Assembly: GCA_002319915.1 (NCBI GenBank)
Contig: DCFQ01000002.1
Location: 1-40,205, forward strand
Direction of reading: 5' to 3'
DNA length: 40,205 nt
Source: Bacteroidales bacterium UBA1800
Lineage (GTDB): Bacteria; Bacteroidota; Bacteroidia; Bacteroidales; VadinHA17
The position numbers and the translations under genes are program-made. The notes below the pieces were generated by a model. That model ran no database searches. It was not told where the DNA came from and worked only from the letters and a program-made list of their open reading frames with translations. This document shows, one piece after another, positions 16,263 through 23,086 of this stretch. Each line of letters starts with the position of its first letter. Position 1 is the first letter of the stretch.

Positions 16263-16292
16263 TTTCACGGAGAACACGGAGGAGACCCAGAG
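16263..16292. repeat. CACGGAG-type dispersed repeat, degenerate copy
   Basis: The 40-bp gap between the convergent kinase and dehydrogenase genes is almost filled by TTTCACGGAGAACACGGAGG followed by AGACCCAGAG. It opens with TTTCAC, like the copy at 14126-14163, and shares its short-period purine-rich units. It may act as spacer or weak structure at the end of both transcripts. Confidence 0.55.
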
Positions 16293-16293
16293 A

Positions 16294-17556
16294 TCATATT
16301 GAGGGGGCGTAACTGAGAAGGTATTTCTCGGCCTCAGCGTTCCAGATATAGTCGTTGGCGACAACAATCTCATGAAGCCCTGCATAGAACGGGTCAGTTT
16401 TCCCCTTTTCCTGTAGGCCGTACAACGAGACAAGGGGCATCGAAATATTTGTATAGATAAGCTTCTTCCCTCCGGGTATCTTCGGCAGGTTGAGGGTCGT
16501 TTCGACCACGGCGTCAAGGCCTCCGACATGCGTGATCATCACGGCCGGGTTGATCTTCCCTTCCTCCATAAGCTGAAGCGACTCCCTCATATCGTCGGTA
16601 TTTCCGCCTGAGGTGCCCATGACATGCGTAAACGAGTAATGGACATTGTAGAAGTTGATCTGTGATCTGAATCCCGGATCGGTAGGCCCGGCGAAGAAAT
16701 TAAGGCAGCCGTCGAACCCGAGGATTGCATCTCCCTGTTCAACCACCGGGGCAACAGGCGCAAAAATAAATACATCATCATATCCCTTTCCGCTTGTAAT
16801 TCCCCTGAGAGCTGCAACGGGATCGCCGACAGAGCCGGTATTGAGGTAGACAAGTCTTATGTCCTGCTTCGCTGCCGCCTCGGGTGGAAAAAGACATGCG
16901 GCACGTGAAAGCCTGCTTTCATCGACGTCGGTTACCACCACAAGCGATGGTTTCCTCTCCTGGTGAAGAGCGTAATCAATGGCCCCGAGCCCCATCGGTC
17001 CTACCCCTGCAAGGATTGCAACACTGCCTCCGCTCCTTATACCCATTTCATGCCTGTAAGTCCCCGGAGGAACATGATAGCTTGCATGGAATGCGCCAAT
17101 GATACACGACATCGGCTCTGAAAGCGAAGCAGGGAAAAATGCCTCACCGTTGTAGGGAAGAAGGCAATCTGCCTCCATGACTATAGAGGGAATGACAACA
17201 TGCGTGGCATCTCCCCCGATGAACCTGAAAGAATAGCCCGGGGCGTTCAGGGAGCCCGTGCTGTTCATTGCAGGCTGAATGGCGAATTTCTGACCGGGCC
17301 GGAACCTGCTTTTCCATTTATCGCCGACCTCCTCCAGGACACCTGCGAATTCATGACCGATTATGGTGGGATTTACATGGACATCATCCGGGACCCGCTT
17401 GTGATCAGAACCCTGCATGGCAGCTTTGTACGACGACATGCAAATGCTGTCGGAGACAACTCTGGCGAGTATCTCATCATCCTTTACCGGCGGCAGCTCG
17501 AATTCCTCGAGCCGCAGGTCCTTTTTACCGTAAATCCTGACGGCTTTAGTTTTCAT
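16294..17556 (-). CDS. Zinc-binding dehydrogenase, L-sorbose-1-phosphate reductase (SorE)-like
   Basis: This is a 420-residue MDR-superfamily protein, longer than standard alcohol dehydrogenases. It opens MKTKAVRIYGKKDLRLEEFE and contains SDSICMSSYKAAMQGSDHKR and PTIIGHEFAGVLEEVG, a pattern I recognise from SorE, which interconverts L-sorbose-1-phosphate and glucitol-6-phosphate with NAD(P)H. The Rossmann motif is VAILAGVGPMGLGAIDYA. The four-Cys structural zinc loop of classical alcohol dehydrogenases is absent. It is the last gene of the eight-gene operon, separated from the aldolase/SDR gene by a 175-bp gap full of short tandem repeats. It probably oxidises or epimerises a sugar-phosphate or polyol-phosphate that the upstream aldolases cleave. 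The true substrate cannot be fixed from sequence. Confidence 0.82.
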   Translation of the reverse strand: MKTKAVRIYGKKDLRLEEFELPPVKDDEILARVVSDSICMSSYKAAMQGSDHKRVPDDVHVNPTIIGHEFAGVLEEVGDKWKSRFRPGQKFAIQPAMNSTGSLNAPGYSFRFIGGDATHVVIPSIVMEADCLLPYNGEAFFPASLSEPMSCIIGAFHASYHVPPGTYRHEMGIRSGGSVAILAGVGPMGLGAIDYALHQERKPSLVVVTDVDESRLSRAACLFPPEAAAKQDIRLVYLNTGSVGDPVAALRGITSGKGYDDVFIFAPVAPVVEQGDAILGFDGCLNFFAGPTDPGFRSQINFYNVHYSFTHVMGTSGGNTDDMRESLQLMEEGKINPAVMITHVGGLDAVVETTLNLPKIPGGKKLIYTNISMPLVSLYGLQEKGKTDPFYAGLHEIVVANDYIWNAEAEKYLLSYAPSI

Positions 17557-17607
17557 AGTAGATTAATTTTTGTTCGTTTTGCCGGTCGGGCAGGTCTTGC
17601 CGGCCCC

Positions 17608-17639
17608 GTGTCATGCCAGTCCTGTGTCATGCCAGTCCC
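17608..17639. repeat. Two-copy 16-bp tandem repeat
   Basis: GTGTCATGCCAGTCCT (17608-17623) is followed directly by GTGTCATGCCAGTCCC (17624-17639), and a worn third copy containing GTGCCAGTCTGG follows. Just upstream, GCCGGTCGGGCAGGTC and TTGCCGGCC repeat the same G/C-rich theme. It lies between the aldolase/SDR and the SorE-like gene. No spacers or CRISPR-like layout. Confidence 0.75.
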
Positions 17640-17666
17640 CTGCCGTGCCAGTCTGGTATGTCGTTG

Positions 17667-17720
17667 ACTTTCAAAACCTGCAAGACTTTCAAAACCTGCA
17701 AGACCTTCCAGACTTGCAAG
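17667..17720. repeat. 18-bp (2 x 9-bp) tandem array
   Basis: Three 18-bp units follow each other: two identical copies of ACTTTCAAAACCTGCAAG (17667-17684, 17685-17702) and one variant, ACCTTCCAGACTTGCAAG (17703-17720). Each unit divides into two 9-mers, so the period is really 9 bp, as in the array at 5431-5466. It ends 11 bp from the stop codon of the aldolase/SDR gene and lies within the operon. Confidence 0.85.
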
Positions 17721-17731
17721 ACCTCTTTTAT

Positions 17732-19705
17732 TCAGCCCAACATCACCTGCCCGCCGGTAACGGGGACAGCCTGGCCTGTTTCATATTCCTGGTCAATAAT
17801 GTAAAGCATGGCCTTTACGACATCCTCAAGCCGGCACCCGCGGTTAAGCGGCACCTGCTGCTCATAGAATTTCCTGACATCATCTATCGTCTTGGCACCC
17901 TGGACCTTCCCGGTCTTAAGGTACTGGACGAACAATCCGGTCTGGGGATCGGACCAGAGAGGGCCTTCGTAATAATTTCCCGGGCAGATCGCATTGACTT
18001 TAATCCTGAATGGGGCAAGCTCAAGTGCAAATGACTGTGTGAGCCCTATTCCCCCGAATTTGCCGCCCGAATATGCAAAATTCCTGTTGCTGCCCCTCAG
18101 CCCCGACTTGGAATTGATCTGGATGATATCGGTGAAGTATTCCGGTTTCTCACTGTTCTGGATCTTCATGATCTCAGAGGCATACTTTGCACAGTAGAAA
18201 TAGCCGTTATAGTTGATCCCGGTCGTGCGGCTGAATGACTCAGGGTCCATTTCATCCAGGCCTCCTGCCTTAAGCACCCCGGCGTTGCTGATCATAAGGT
18301 CAAGCCCTCCGAACTCCCTTACCGCGGCCATGACAAGGTCCCTGACAGATGCCGGATCTGAGACGTCGACCCTGGCAAACATGGCTTTATTGCCCGCCCT
18401 TGTGCTGACAAGGGTCTTTGTGAATTTTTGGCCGGCCTCTTCATTCAGATCTGCAACAACCACATTCAGCCCGGCCATGAAAAGGGCCCCGGAAATGCCC
18501 GCCCCGAAACCCTGGGCGCCTCCGGTCACTATTGCTGTCTTGTTTGAAAGCTTACTGGCCGCTGCATTGCCTCCTGCAACCTTGCGCCTGTAATTCTCGA
18601 CTTCCCACTTATCGATAAATGCCACCTGGTCGGGAGAAAGGAATTTCGGTCCGCCGGCTAAGGCTGAATAATGGCTCACCTTGATCATATCCTCGTAAAC
18701 ATCAAGAAGTGTTTCAGCCTGGGAAACCGAATCCTCAACGGCCAGAATTCCCGCATTTTTGATGATGATCATTTTAGGATAGAAGCCGTACTCTTCGAAG
18801 AAGCGGGGCAGCTGCTGCCTGACCGATTCAATGATCCTCTCGGCCGTGGAGGATTGTTCCACGTAAAGGTACCTTGACTTGCAATATACTATGTTGTCGG
18901 GAGTGAGTGGCAGGGATATCTTATGGTATTCCTGCTGCGACCCGTAATACCTGGAGATAAGAGTGTTGTGCCTGAACCTAATCGTCTTGACCGTGCCCGT
19001 CGAAAGCTGCATCCTTACCGAGGGAAGCACCCTTGTCAGAACCGGATTGAAGGGAAGATCCTCAATTTCAGGAAGGGGATTTATGATTGGAACGATCACG
19101 GCGAGAATATCCTCATAGATCTTTCTTATTTCTCCGGTAGTATCGGCAGAGACAAACACCCCGTGATTTTCAAGCATGATGATATGCGGATCCTCATTGA
19201 ATTTGTTGCGGTAGGAAGCAATATCCGATTCCAGCTTTTTAAAGAGTGTATAACCCGGATCGGTATAAGGGACAAAAAGGACCTTATCCCCGAATAGCTT
19301 TGCCACAGTATTCCGCGCGTTCCGGCTGCAGAGCACTCCGTTTATTTTTGCCGGGTGCAGGTGCACCACGAACCTGAAGCCGATAATTTCATGAAGAGAT
19401 GTTTCGACTGATGGCCTCCGGCCCTTCCCGCGGTCCGTCATGCCGGCATAAAGGTCACCCTTTACAAGTTCCTCGCGCTCAGTAGGATCATCCGGGTAAG
19501 TCTTCCCGGAAATCAGCCTCAGCTTCTGCCTGTCGAGGGCGACAAGGTCATCTTCACAAAGGGTTGACAACGGGTACCCGCTGGCCTTGATCCAGATGGT
19601 CGAATCATCCTTGAATGACGTGTTCCCCCCGCCGGCGATCACATACTCCTTATCGGTTCCGTAGTAATTCGAAATCTCTATCAGTTCTGATATTTCAGGC
19701 CTCAT
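17732..19705 (-). CDS. Bifunctional class II aldolase/short-chain dehydrogenase, rhamnulose-1-phosphate aldolase-lactaldehyde dehydrogenase-like
   Basis: This is a 657-residue fusion. The N-terminal class II aldolase domain (about 1-220) opens in AGGGNTSFKDD. Its probable catalytic Glu is at 101, in ETSLHEI, and zinc ligands come from VVHLHP (His115, His117) and LENHG (His181). The C-terminal SDR domain (about 395-657) has the cofactor loop VTGGAQGFGAGISG and the catalytic Ser and Tyr-x3-Lys in SKSGLRGSNRNFAYSGGK. This architecture is known as the RhaE-type bifunctional enzyme, which splits rhamnulose-1-phosphate into DHAP and L-lactaldehyde and oxidises the latter to lactate. No rhamnose isomerase or kinase of the Rha type is near, so the substrate may differ. 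Its start codon touches the PHP gene's stop codon (0 bp gap), indicating tight co-translation. Confidence 0.88.
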   Translation of the reverse strand: MRPEISELIEISNYYGTDKEYVIAGGGNTSFKDDSTIWIKASGYPLSTLCEDDLVALDRQKLRLISGKTYPDDPTEREELVKGDLYAGMTDRGKGRRPSVETSLHEIIGFRFVVHLHPAKINGVLCSRNARNTVAKLFGDKVLFVPYTDPGYTLFKKLESDIASYRNKFNEDPHIIMLENHGVFVSADTTGEIRKIYEDILAVIVPIINPLPEIEDLPFNPVLTRVLPSVRMQLSTGTVKTIRFRHNTLISRYYGSQQEYHKISLPLTPDNIVYCKSRYLYVEQSSTAERIIESVRQQLPRFFEEYGFYPKMIIIKNAGILAVEDSVSQAETLLDVYEDMIKVSHYSALAGGPKFLSPDQVAFIDKWEVENYRRKVAGGNAAASKLSNKTAIVTGGAQGFGAGISGALFMAGLNVVVADLNEEAGQKFTKTLVSTRAGNKAMFARVDVSDPASVRDLVMAAVREFGGLDLMISNAGVLKAGGLDEMDPESFSRTTGINYNGYFYCAKYASEIMKIQNSEKPEYFTDIIQINSKSGLRGSNRNFAYSGGKFGGIGLTQSFALELAPFRIKVNAICPGNYYEGPLWSDPQTGLFVQYLKTGKVQGAKTIDDVRKFYEQQVPLNRGCRLEDVVKAMLYIIDQEYETGQAVPVTGGQVMLG

Positions 19706-20947
19706 CTATTTGTGATTTTTAACGAAGTACTCGATAACCGTCTGGCCTAGCTTTGCCAGGTCTTTTTTCTGACCCGCGCTGGGCATCCCGTTCGAAAGAA
19801 CGTACCCCTGCCTGCCCTGGGCTCTCAGGTACTGGTGGGCGGCAACGACGCAAACGCTTTCCCACGATATTCTTTTCAGGTCATCATCGAGGGGTCCTGC
19901 ACCTCTCGGCGACACCTTCAGGGGTATCATCTCAGGCGTATTATGCTCAGTGCCGAACAACACGAGAAACCCTTTACTGTAAAAGAATTCCACAAACTCT
20001 TTGAGTACACGGTGGTCATTACGCCCCGGAATGAGTTCTATACAGCCTGTCTTGAGCCTGACAAGAGACTCCAGAAGCTTTTGCCGGTCCGATTCAAACT
20101 CAGTGAAATTTCCACCGGCATCATCAAGCAGCACCGGATAGCATGGAATGCCGCCGGCTTTAAGGATTATGCCGATTATTTTGTCAAGTTCAAGGAAGGT
20201 GCTTTCATCTTCCGGTACAAATGCCCTTCCGCCGCTTTTCAGGAGGTTTGCCCGTATCTCATTCTCGAGCTTTGCATGATCTTCAGGCGAGGATTTACAG
20301 CCTTTTCCGTCAAACAGCAGGTCAAACACGCGAACCTGGTCGATCTTATCGGGGTAGTTTACCGAAACCGAATCCCGGAGGGCCTTGGCCAGGTGCCTCT
20401 CCCTCACAAGCTCCATGGCATACTTCCTCTTTATCTTATCATATGAAAGCAGGAGGTTACTGTCGATCCTGGAGACAACCTGGTTCAGCTTTGCTATCAT
20501 CTCCCTTATCTGGTTCTGGCTCTCCCTTTTTACAGAGTTAAGCCTCAGCCTGTTGAAGAACCCCGGATTGAAAGGATAATCAAGCCCCTTTCCGCAGAAA
20601 TAGATCCTGCCCGGATTATTGGGATCATTGACCCTGATCCCTTTCTTCTGTTCCTCCTTCATGAGCCCTATAAACTCGATGTTGAACAGCGGGAAGATCC
20701 TGTTAACCACAGATCCCTGGCAAAAGGAATCATATCCGTCGGCTACGAAGAAATCATTGATGCCGAGTACGGCTATTTCCTCATCAGCTGCCCTTGAGAA
20801 TATGGAATCCATGTCAGGGAATGCACTGAATGAATAGGGTGTATGGATGTGCCCGTTCACTTCCCTGAAATCGGGGAAATTGTTCCCCGGGAACTCCCTG
20901 ACTAATTCGTCGGGTGAAGGAAAGTTGGTAAGAAAATATTTATCCAC
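19706..20947 (-). CDS. PHP-domain protein of unknown role, operon member
   Basis: This is a 413-residue protein starting with GTG (20945-20947), chosen because it gives a normal 22-bp gap after the HAD gene and leaves about 32 residues before the first metal motif. NGHIHTPYSFSAF (His33, His35) is the first PHP motif, and FGTEHNTPEM near residue 360 can supply another His ligand. The region between, with a helical stretch around 130-200 (ESQNQIREMIAKLNQVVSR), is longer than in simple histidinol-phosphatase-type PHP proteins. PHP domains are usually metal-dependent phosphoesterases. Its place directly before the aldolase/SDR fusion suggests a step on the same sugar phosphate, for example phosphate removal or an isomerisation. 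I do not recognise a characterised homologue. Confidence 0.7.
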   Translation of the reverse strand: MDKYFLTNFPSPDELVREFPGNNFPDFREVNGHIHTPYSFSAFPDMDSIFSRAADEEIAVLGINDFFVADGYDSFCQGSVVNRIFPLFNIEFIGLMKEEQKKGIRVNDPNNPGRIYFCGKGLDYPFNPGFFNRLRLNSVKRESQNQIREMIAKLNQVVSRIDSNLLLSYDKIKRKYAMELVRERHLAKALRDSVSVNYPDKIDQVRVFDLLFDGKGCKSSPEDHAKLENEIRANLLKSGGRAFVPEDESTFLELDKIIGIILKAGGIPCYPVLLDDAGGNFTEFESDRQKLLESLVRLKTGCIELIPGRNDHRVLKEFVEFFYSKGFLVLFGTEHNTPEMIPLKVSPRGAGPLDDDLKRISWESVCVVAAHQYLRAQGRQGYVLSNGMPSAGQKKDLAKLGQTVIEYFVKNHK

Positions 20948-20969
20948 CTGAAATATAGTTGTTTAGTTT

Positions 20970-21614
20970 TTACCATTGAAGCGCTTCATCCGGGGCATCA
21001 CCGAGGGAATTGCAGATCCAGTCTGCTTCCGACAGGCTGCTCCTTCCGAAAGAAGTAGTTACGGCAAGGCACCTGCATCCTGCTGCCACGCCAGCTTTCA
21101 CCCCGCTTACGGCATCTTCGACCACGAGGCACTCCTGCGGTTTCAGACCGAGTTTAGAGGCAGCCTTGATGTAAATATCCGGTGAAGGTTTTTTATTTTC
21201 GACTTCCAGCCCATTGACGGTCGCATCGAACGAATCAGCCGGAAGACTGATTTCCGCCAGGTTTGCTTCCATCTTCACATAATCGGCGCTGGTGGCGATC
21301 GCGAGCCTGAGTCCTTTCTTCCTGCATTTATCAACGAATTCCAAAGCTCCCGGAAGCGGATTGAGCCTGCCTTTTATGATCTGCCTGTAGATCTCGTAAG
21401 TCCTTGCTTTTGCCTTTGTGATCTCAATGCTGATACCGTGTTTTTCTGCAACACCTCCCAGGTACCTGTTCTCCCCGGTGCCGACAAACGGCTTGAAATC
21501 GTCGCTGCTGACACTCTTCCCGAGTTCGGCAAACATCCTGATCGCCGCTTCGCAGATAAATGCTTCCGAGTCGACCAGTACCCCGTCCATATCGAAGAGA
21601 ACACCCCTGATCAT
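20970..21614 (-). CDS. HAD-superfamily hydrolase, beta-phosphoglucomutase-like subfamily
   Basis: This is a 214-residue HAD protein with all four motifs: nucleophile loop FDMDGVLVDSE (Asp8 attacking, Asp10 acid/base), motif II RLAIATSADYV, motif III Lys in ENKKPSPDIY, and motif IV VVEDAVSGVKAG. The small helical cap between motifs I and II has the PGALEF turn seen in sugar-phosphate phosphatases and beta-phosphoglucomutases. It would act on a small sugar phosphate in the cytoplasm. Its ATG overlaps the upstream class II aldolase stop codon (ATGA), so translation is coupled. Phosphatase is more likely than mutase given the aldolase context, but both remain open. Confidence 0.86.
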   Translation of the reverse strand: MIRGVLFDMDGVLVDSEAFICEAAIRMFAELGKSVSSDDFKPFVGTGENRYLGGVAEKHGISIEITKAKARTYEIYRQIIKGRLNPLPGALEFVDKCRKKGLRLAIATSADYVKMEANLAEISLPADSFDATVNGLEVENKKPSPDIYIKAASKLGLKPQECLVVEDAVSGVKAGVAAGCRCLAVTTSFGRSSLSEADWICNSLGDAPDEALQW

Positions 21615-22249
21615 CTGAAAATCCTGTCAAGTTCGTTCACCCTCGGCCCGGTCAGGGCTTTTTTCTTTCCGGCCATCTCCACAATAAGGGTCATTTTTGC
21701 GGCATTTTCAAGCACCTCCAGCCTGTCGAATGCCTGGAGCAGCGATGATCCGACCGCAAGAATACCATGGTTTTCAAGCAGGAGGATATCTGCCGAAGCT
21801 ATACTCTCAGCTGCAAGGCCGGCCAGCTCCTTTGTTCCCATCAGGGCGTACCTGACAACTGCCGGTTCTCCGCAGATCGCCCTTGCTTCTGCTGTCAGGC
21901 AGGTATTGATACTGTGCTTCATGGCAGTGAAGGCAGAAGCAAAAACCGGATGGGCGTGAACAATAGCTGATACATCCTTCCGAGCCCTGTAGATCGAAAG
22001 GTGCATTTCGTGTTCTATCGACGGTTTCAGATCGGGAGTGAGGTTCTCTCCAAGAACAGTCATGATCCCGACATCGCGCCATTTCATATTACCCTTGTCA
22101 GTCGCAGAGGGGGTGATTATTACCAGTTCATCCGGGTGAAGAATGCTGATGTTACCTCCGGATGTGGTGGTGAGTCCATGCCTGTAAAGCCGGCGCATGA
22201 ACTTTGCAACCTGCTTTCTTTCTTCCCTGTACTGACCGGGTGCTTTCAT
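21611..22249 (-). CDS. Class II aldolase/adducin family protein, fuculose-phosphate aldolase-like
   Basis: This is a 212-residue protein when started at the ATG at 22249 (MKAPGQYREERKQ). The frame extends to a TTG at 22264, but that would overlap the preceding gene and adds nothing conserved. Family motifs are TTSGGNISIL near 35 (phosphate loop), IEHEMHLSIY with the likely acid/base Glu, VHAHPVFASAF with zinc-binding histidines, and LLENHGILAVG with the third His. Enzymes of this kind cleave L-fuculose-1-phosphate, ribulose-type phosphates or 5-deoxy-sugar phosphates to DHAP and an aldehyde; some decarboxylate 3-oxo-tetronate phosphates. This is the second class II aldolase in the same operon, which suggests two different cleavage or decarboxylation steps. 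It lies 4 bp after the HAD-IIA gene. Confidence 0.87.
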   Translation of the reverse strand: MKAPGQYREERKQVAKFMRRLYRHGLTTTSGGNISILHPDELVIITPSATDKGNMKWRDVGIMTVLGENLTPDLKPSIEHEMHLSIYRARKDVSAIVHAHPVFASAFTAMKHSINTCLTAEARAICGEPAVVRYALMGTKELAGLAAESIASADILLLENHGILAVGSSLLQAFDRLEVLENAAKMTLIVEMAGKKKALTGPRVNELDRIFR

Positions 22250-22253
22250 GATT

Positions 22254-23039
22254 CTATTGAACAAGATCTACAATACCATTCAGTATATAGCGGGGCCTGT
22301 ACGGGAAATGGTCGATAGCATCCCTGTCGGTTATGCCGCTGAGGACCAACAGAGTATCAAGCTCCGACTCGAGGCCGCACCTTACGTCCGTATCCATCCG
22401 GTCGCCGATCACTATTGCCTCTTCTCTCTTAACACCCAGCTTTTTGAGCGCGATCCTCATCATGAGCGGATTCGGCTTCCCTACAAAATAAGCCTTTTTC
22501 CCCGTTGCAATTTCAATAGGGGCGATCAGGGCTTTGGTTGAAGGGGTTATCCCGTTTTCGATCGGCCCGCTGATATCCGGATTTGCGCCGATGAGCCTTG
22601 CACCTTTAAGCACAAGATTCACAGCTGTCTGGATACTTTCAAAGTTATAGTTGTGAGTATCGCCGACAACCACATAATCGGGGTTAACATTATTGATTGT
22701 GTAACCCACGCTGTAAAGGGCATGGATAAGGCCTGCATCTCCGATTATGTAGGCACTCCCGTTAGGTTTCTGACTCGCCAGGAATACGGCTGTGCCCAGG
22801 GCGCTCGTGTAAAAATGATCTTCCCCGACAGTTATACCAAGCCTCTCGAGCTTTTCCTGGAGCTCCCTCGGAGTCCTTTCACTGGAGTTTGTGAGAAAGA
22901 GGTATTTTTTCCCCGATTCTTCAAGCCATTTCAAAAATGCCTTAACACCGGGGAGCAACCTGTTGCCATGGTAGATTACCCCATCCATGTCGATGATGAA
23001 TCCGGCTTTTTCCTTGATACTTTTAATTATATCTTCCAT
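22254..23039 (-). CDS. HAD-IIA family sugar-phosphatase (NagD-like)
   Basis: This protein is 261 residues from the ATG at 23039 (MEDIIKSIKEKAGF), which puts the nucleophile motif FIIDMDGVIYHGN close to the N-terminus as in the family. An upstream ATG at 23090 overlaps the E1 stop codon (ATGA) and is the alternative start, adding 17 mostly hydrophobic residues. Motif II is LFLTNSSERTP, motif III Lys is in VGKPNPLMMRIA, and motif IV is VIGDRMDTDVRCG. The C2 cap lies between. NagD-type proteins hydrolyse nucleotide or sugar phosphates such as UMP or glycerol phosphate. In this operon it is a plausible second phosphatase acting on a cleavage product. Confidence 0.87.
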   Translation of the reverse strand: MEDIIKSIKEKAGFIIDMDGVIYHGNRLLPGVKAFLKWLEESGKKYLFLTNSSERTPRELQEKLERLGITVGEDHFYTSALGTAVFLASQKPNGSAYIIGDAGLIHALYSVGYTINNVNPDYVVVGDTHNYNFESIQTAVNLVLKGARLIGANPDISGPIENGITPSTKALIAPIEIATGKKAYFVGKPNPLMMRIALKKLGVKREEAIVIGDRMDTDVRCGLESELDTLLVLSGITDRDAIDHFPYRPRYILNGIVDLVQ

Positions 23040-23086
23040 TTGGTGTTGATTGTGATGCAAAGATATCAAAGAAATCAAAAACAGGG

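Noticed and set aside
17608..17720. Possible CRISPR array
   Set aside because: The repeats are contiguous with no unique spacers, and no cas genes are present.
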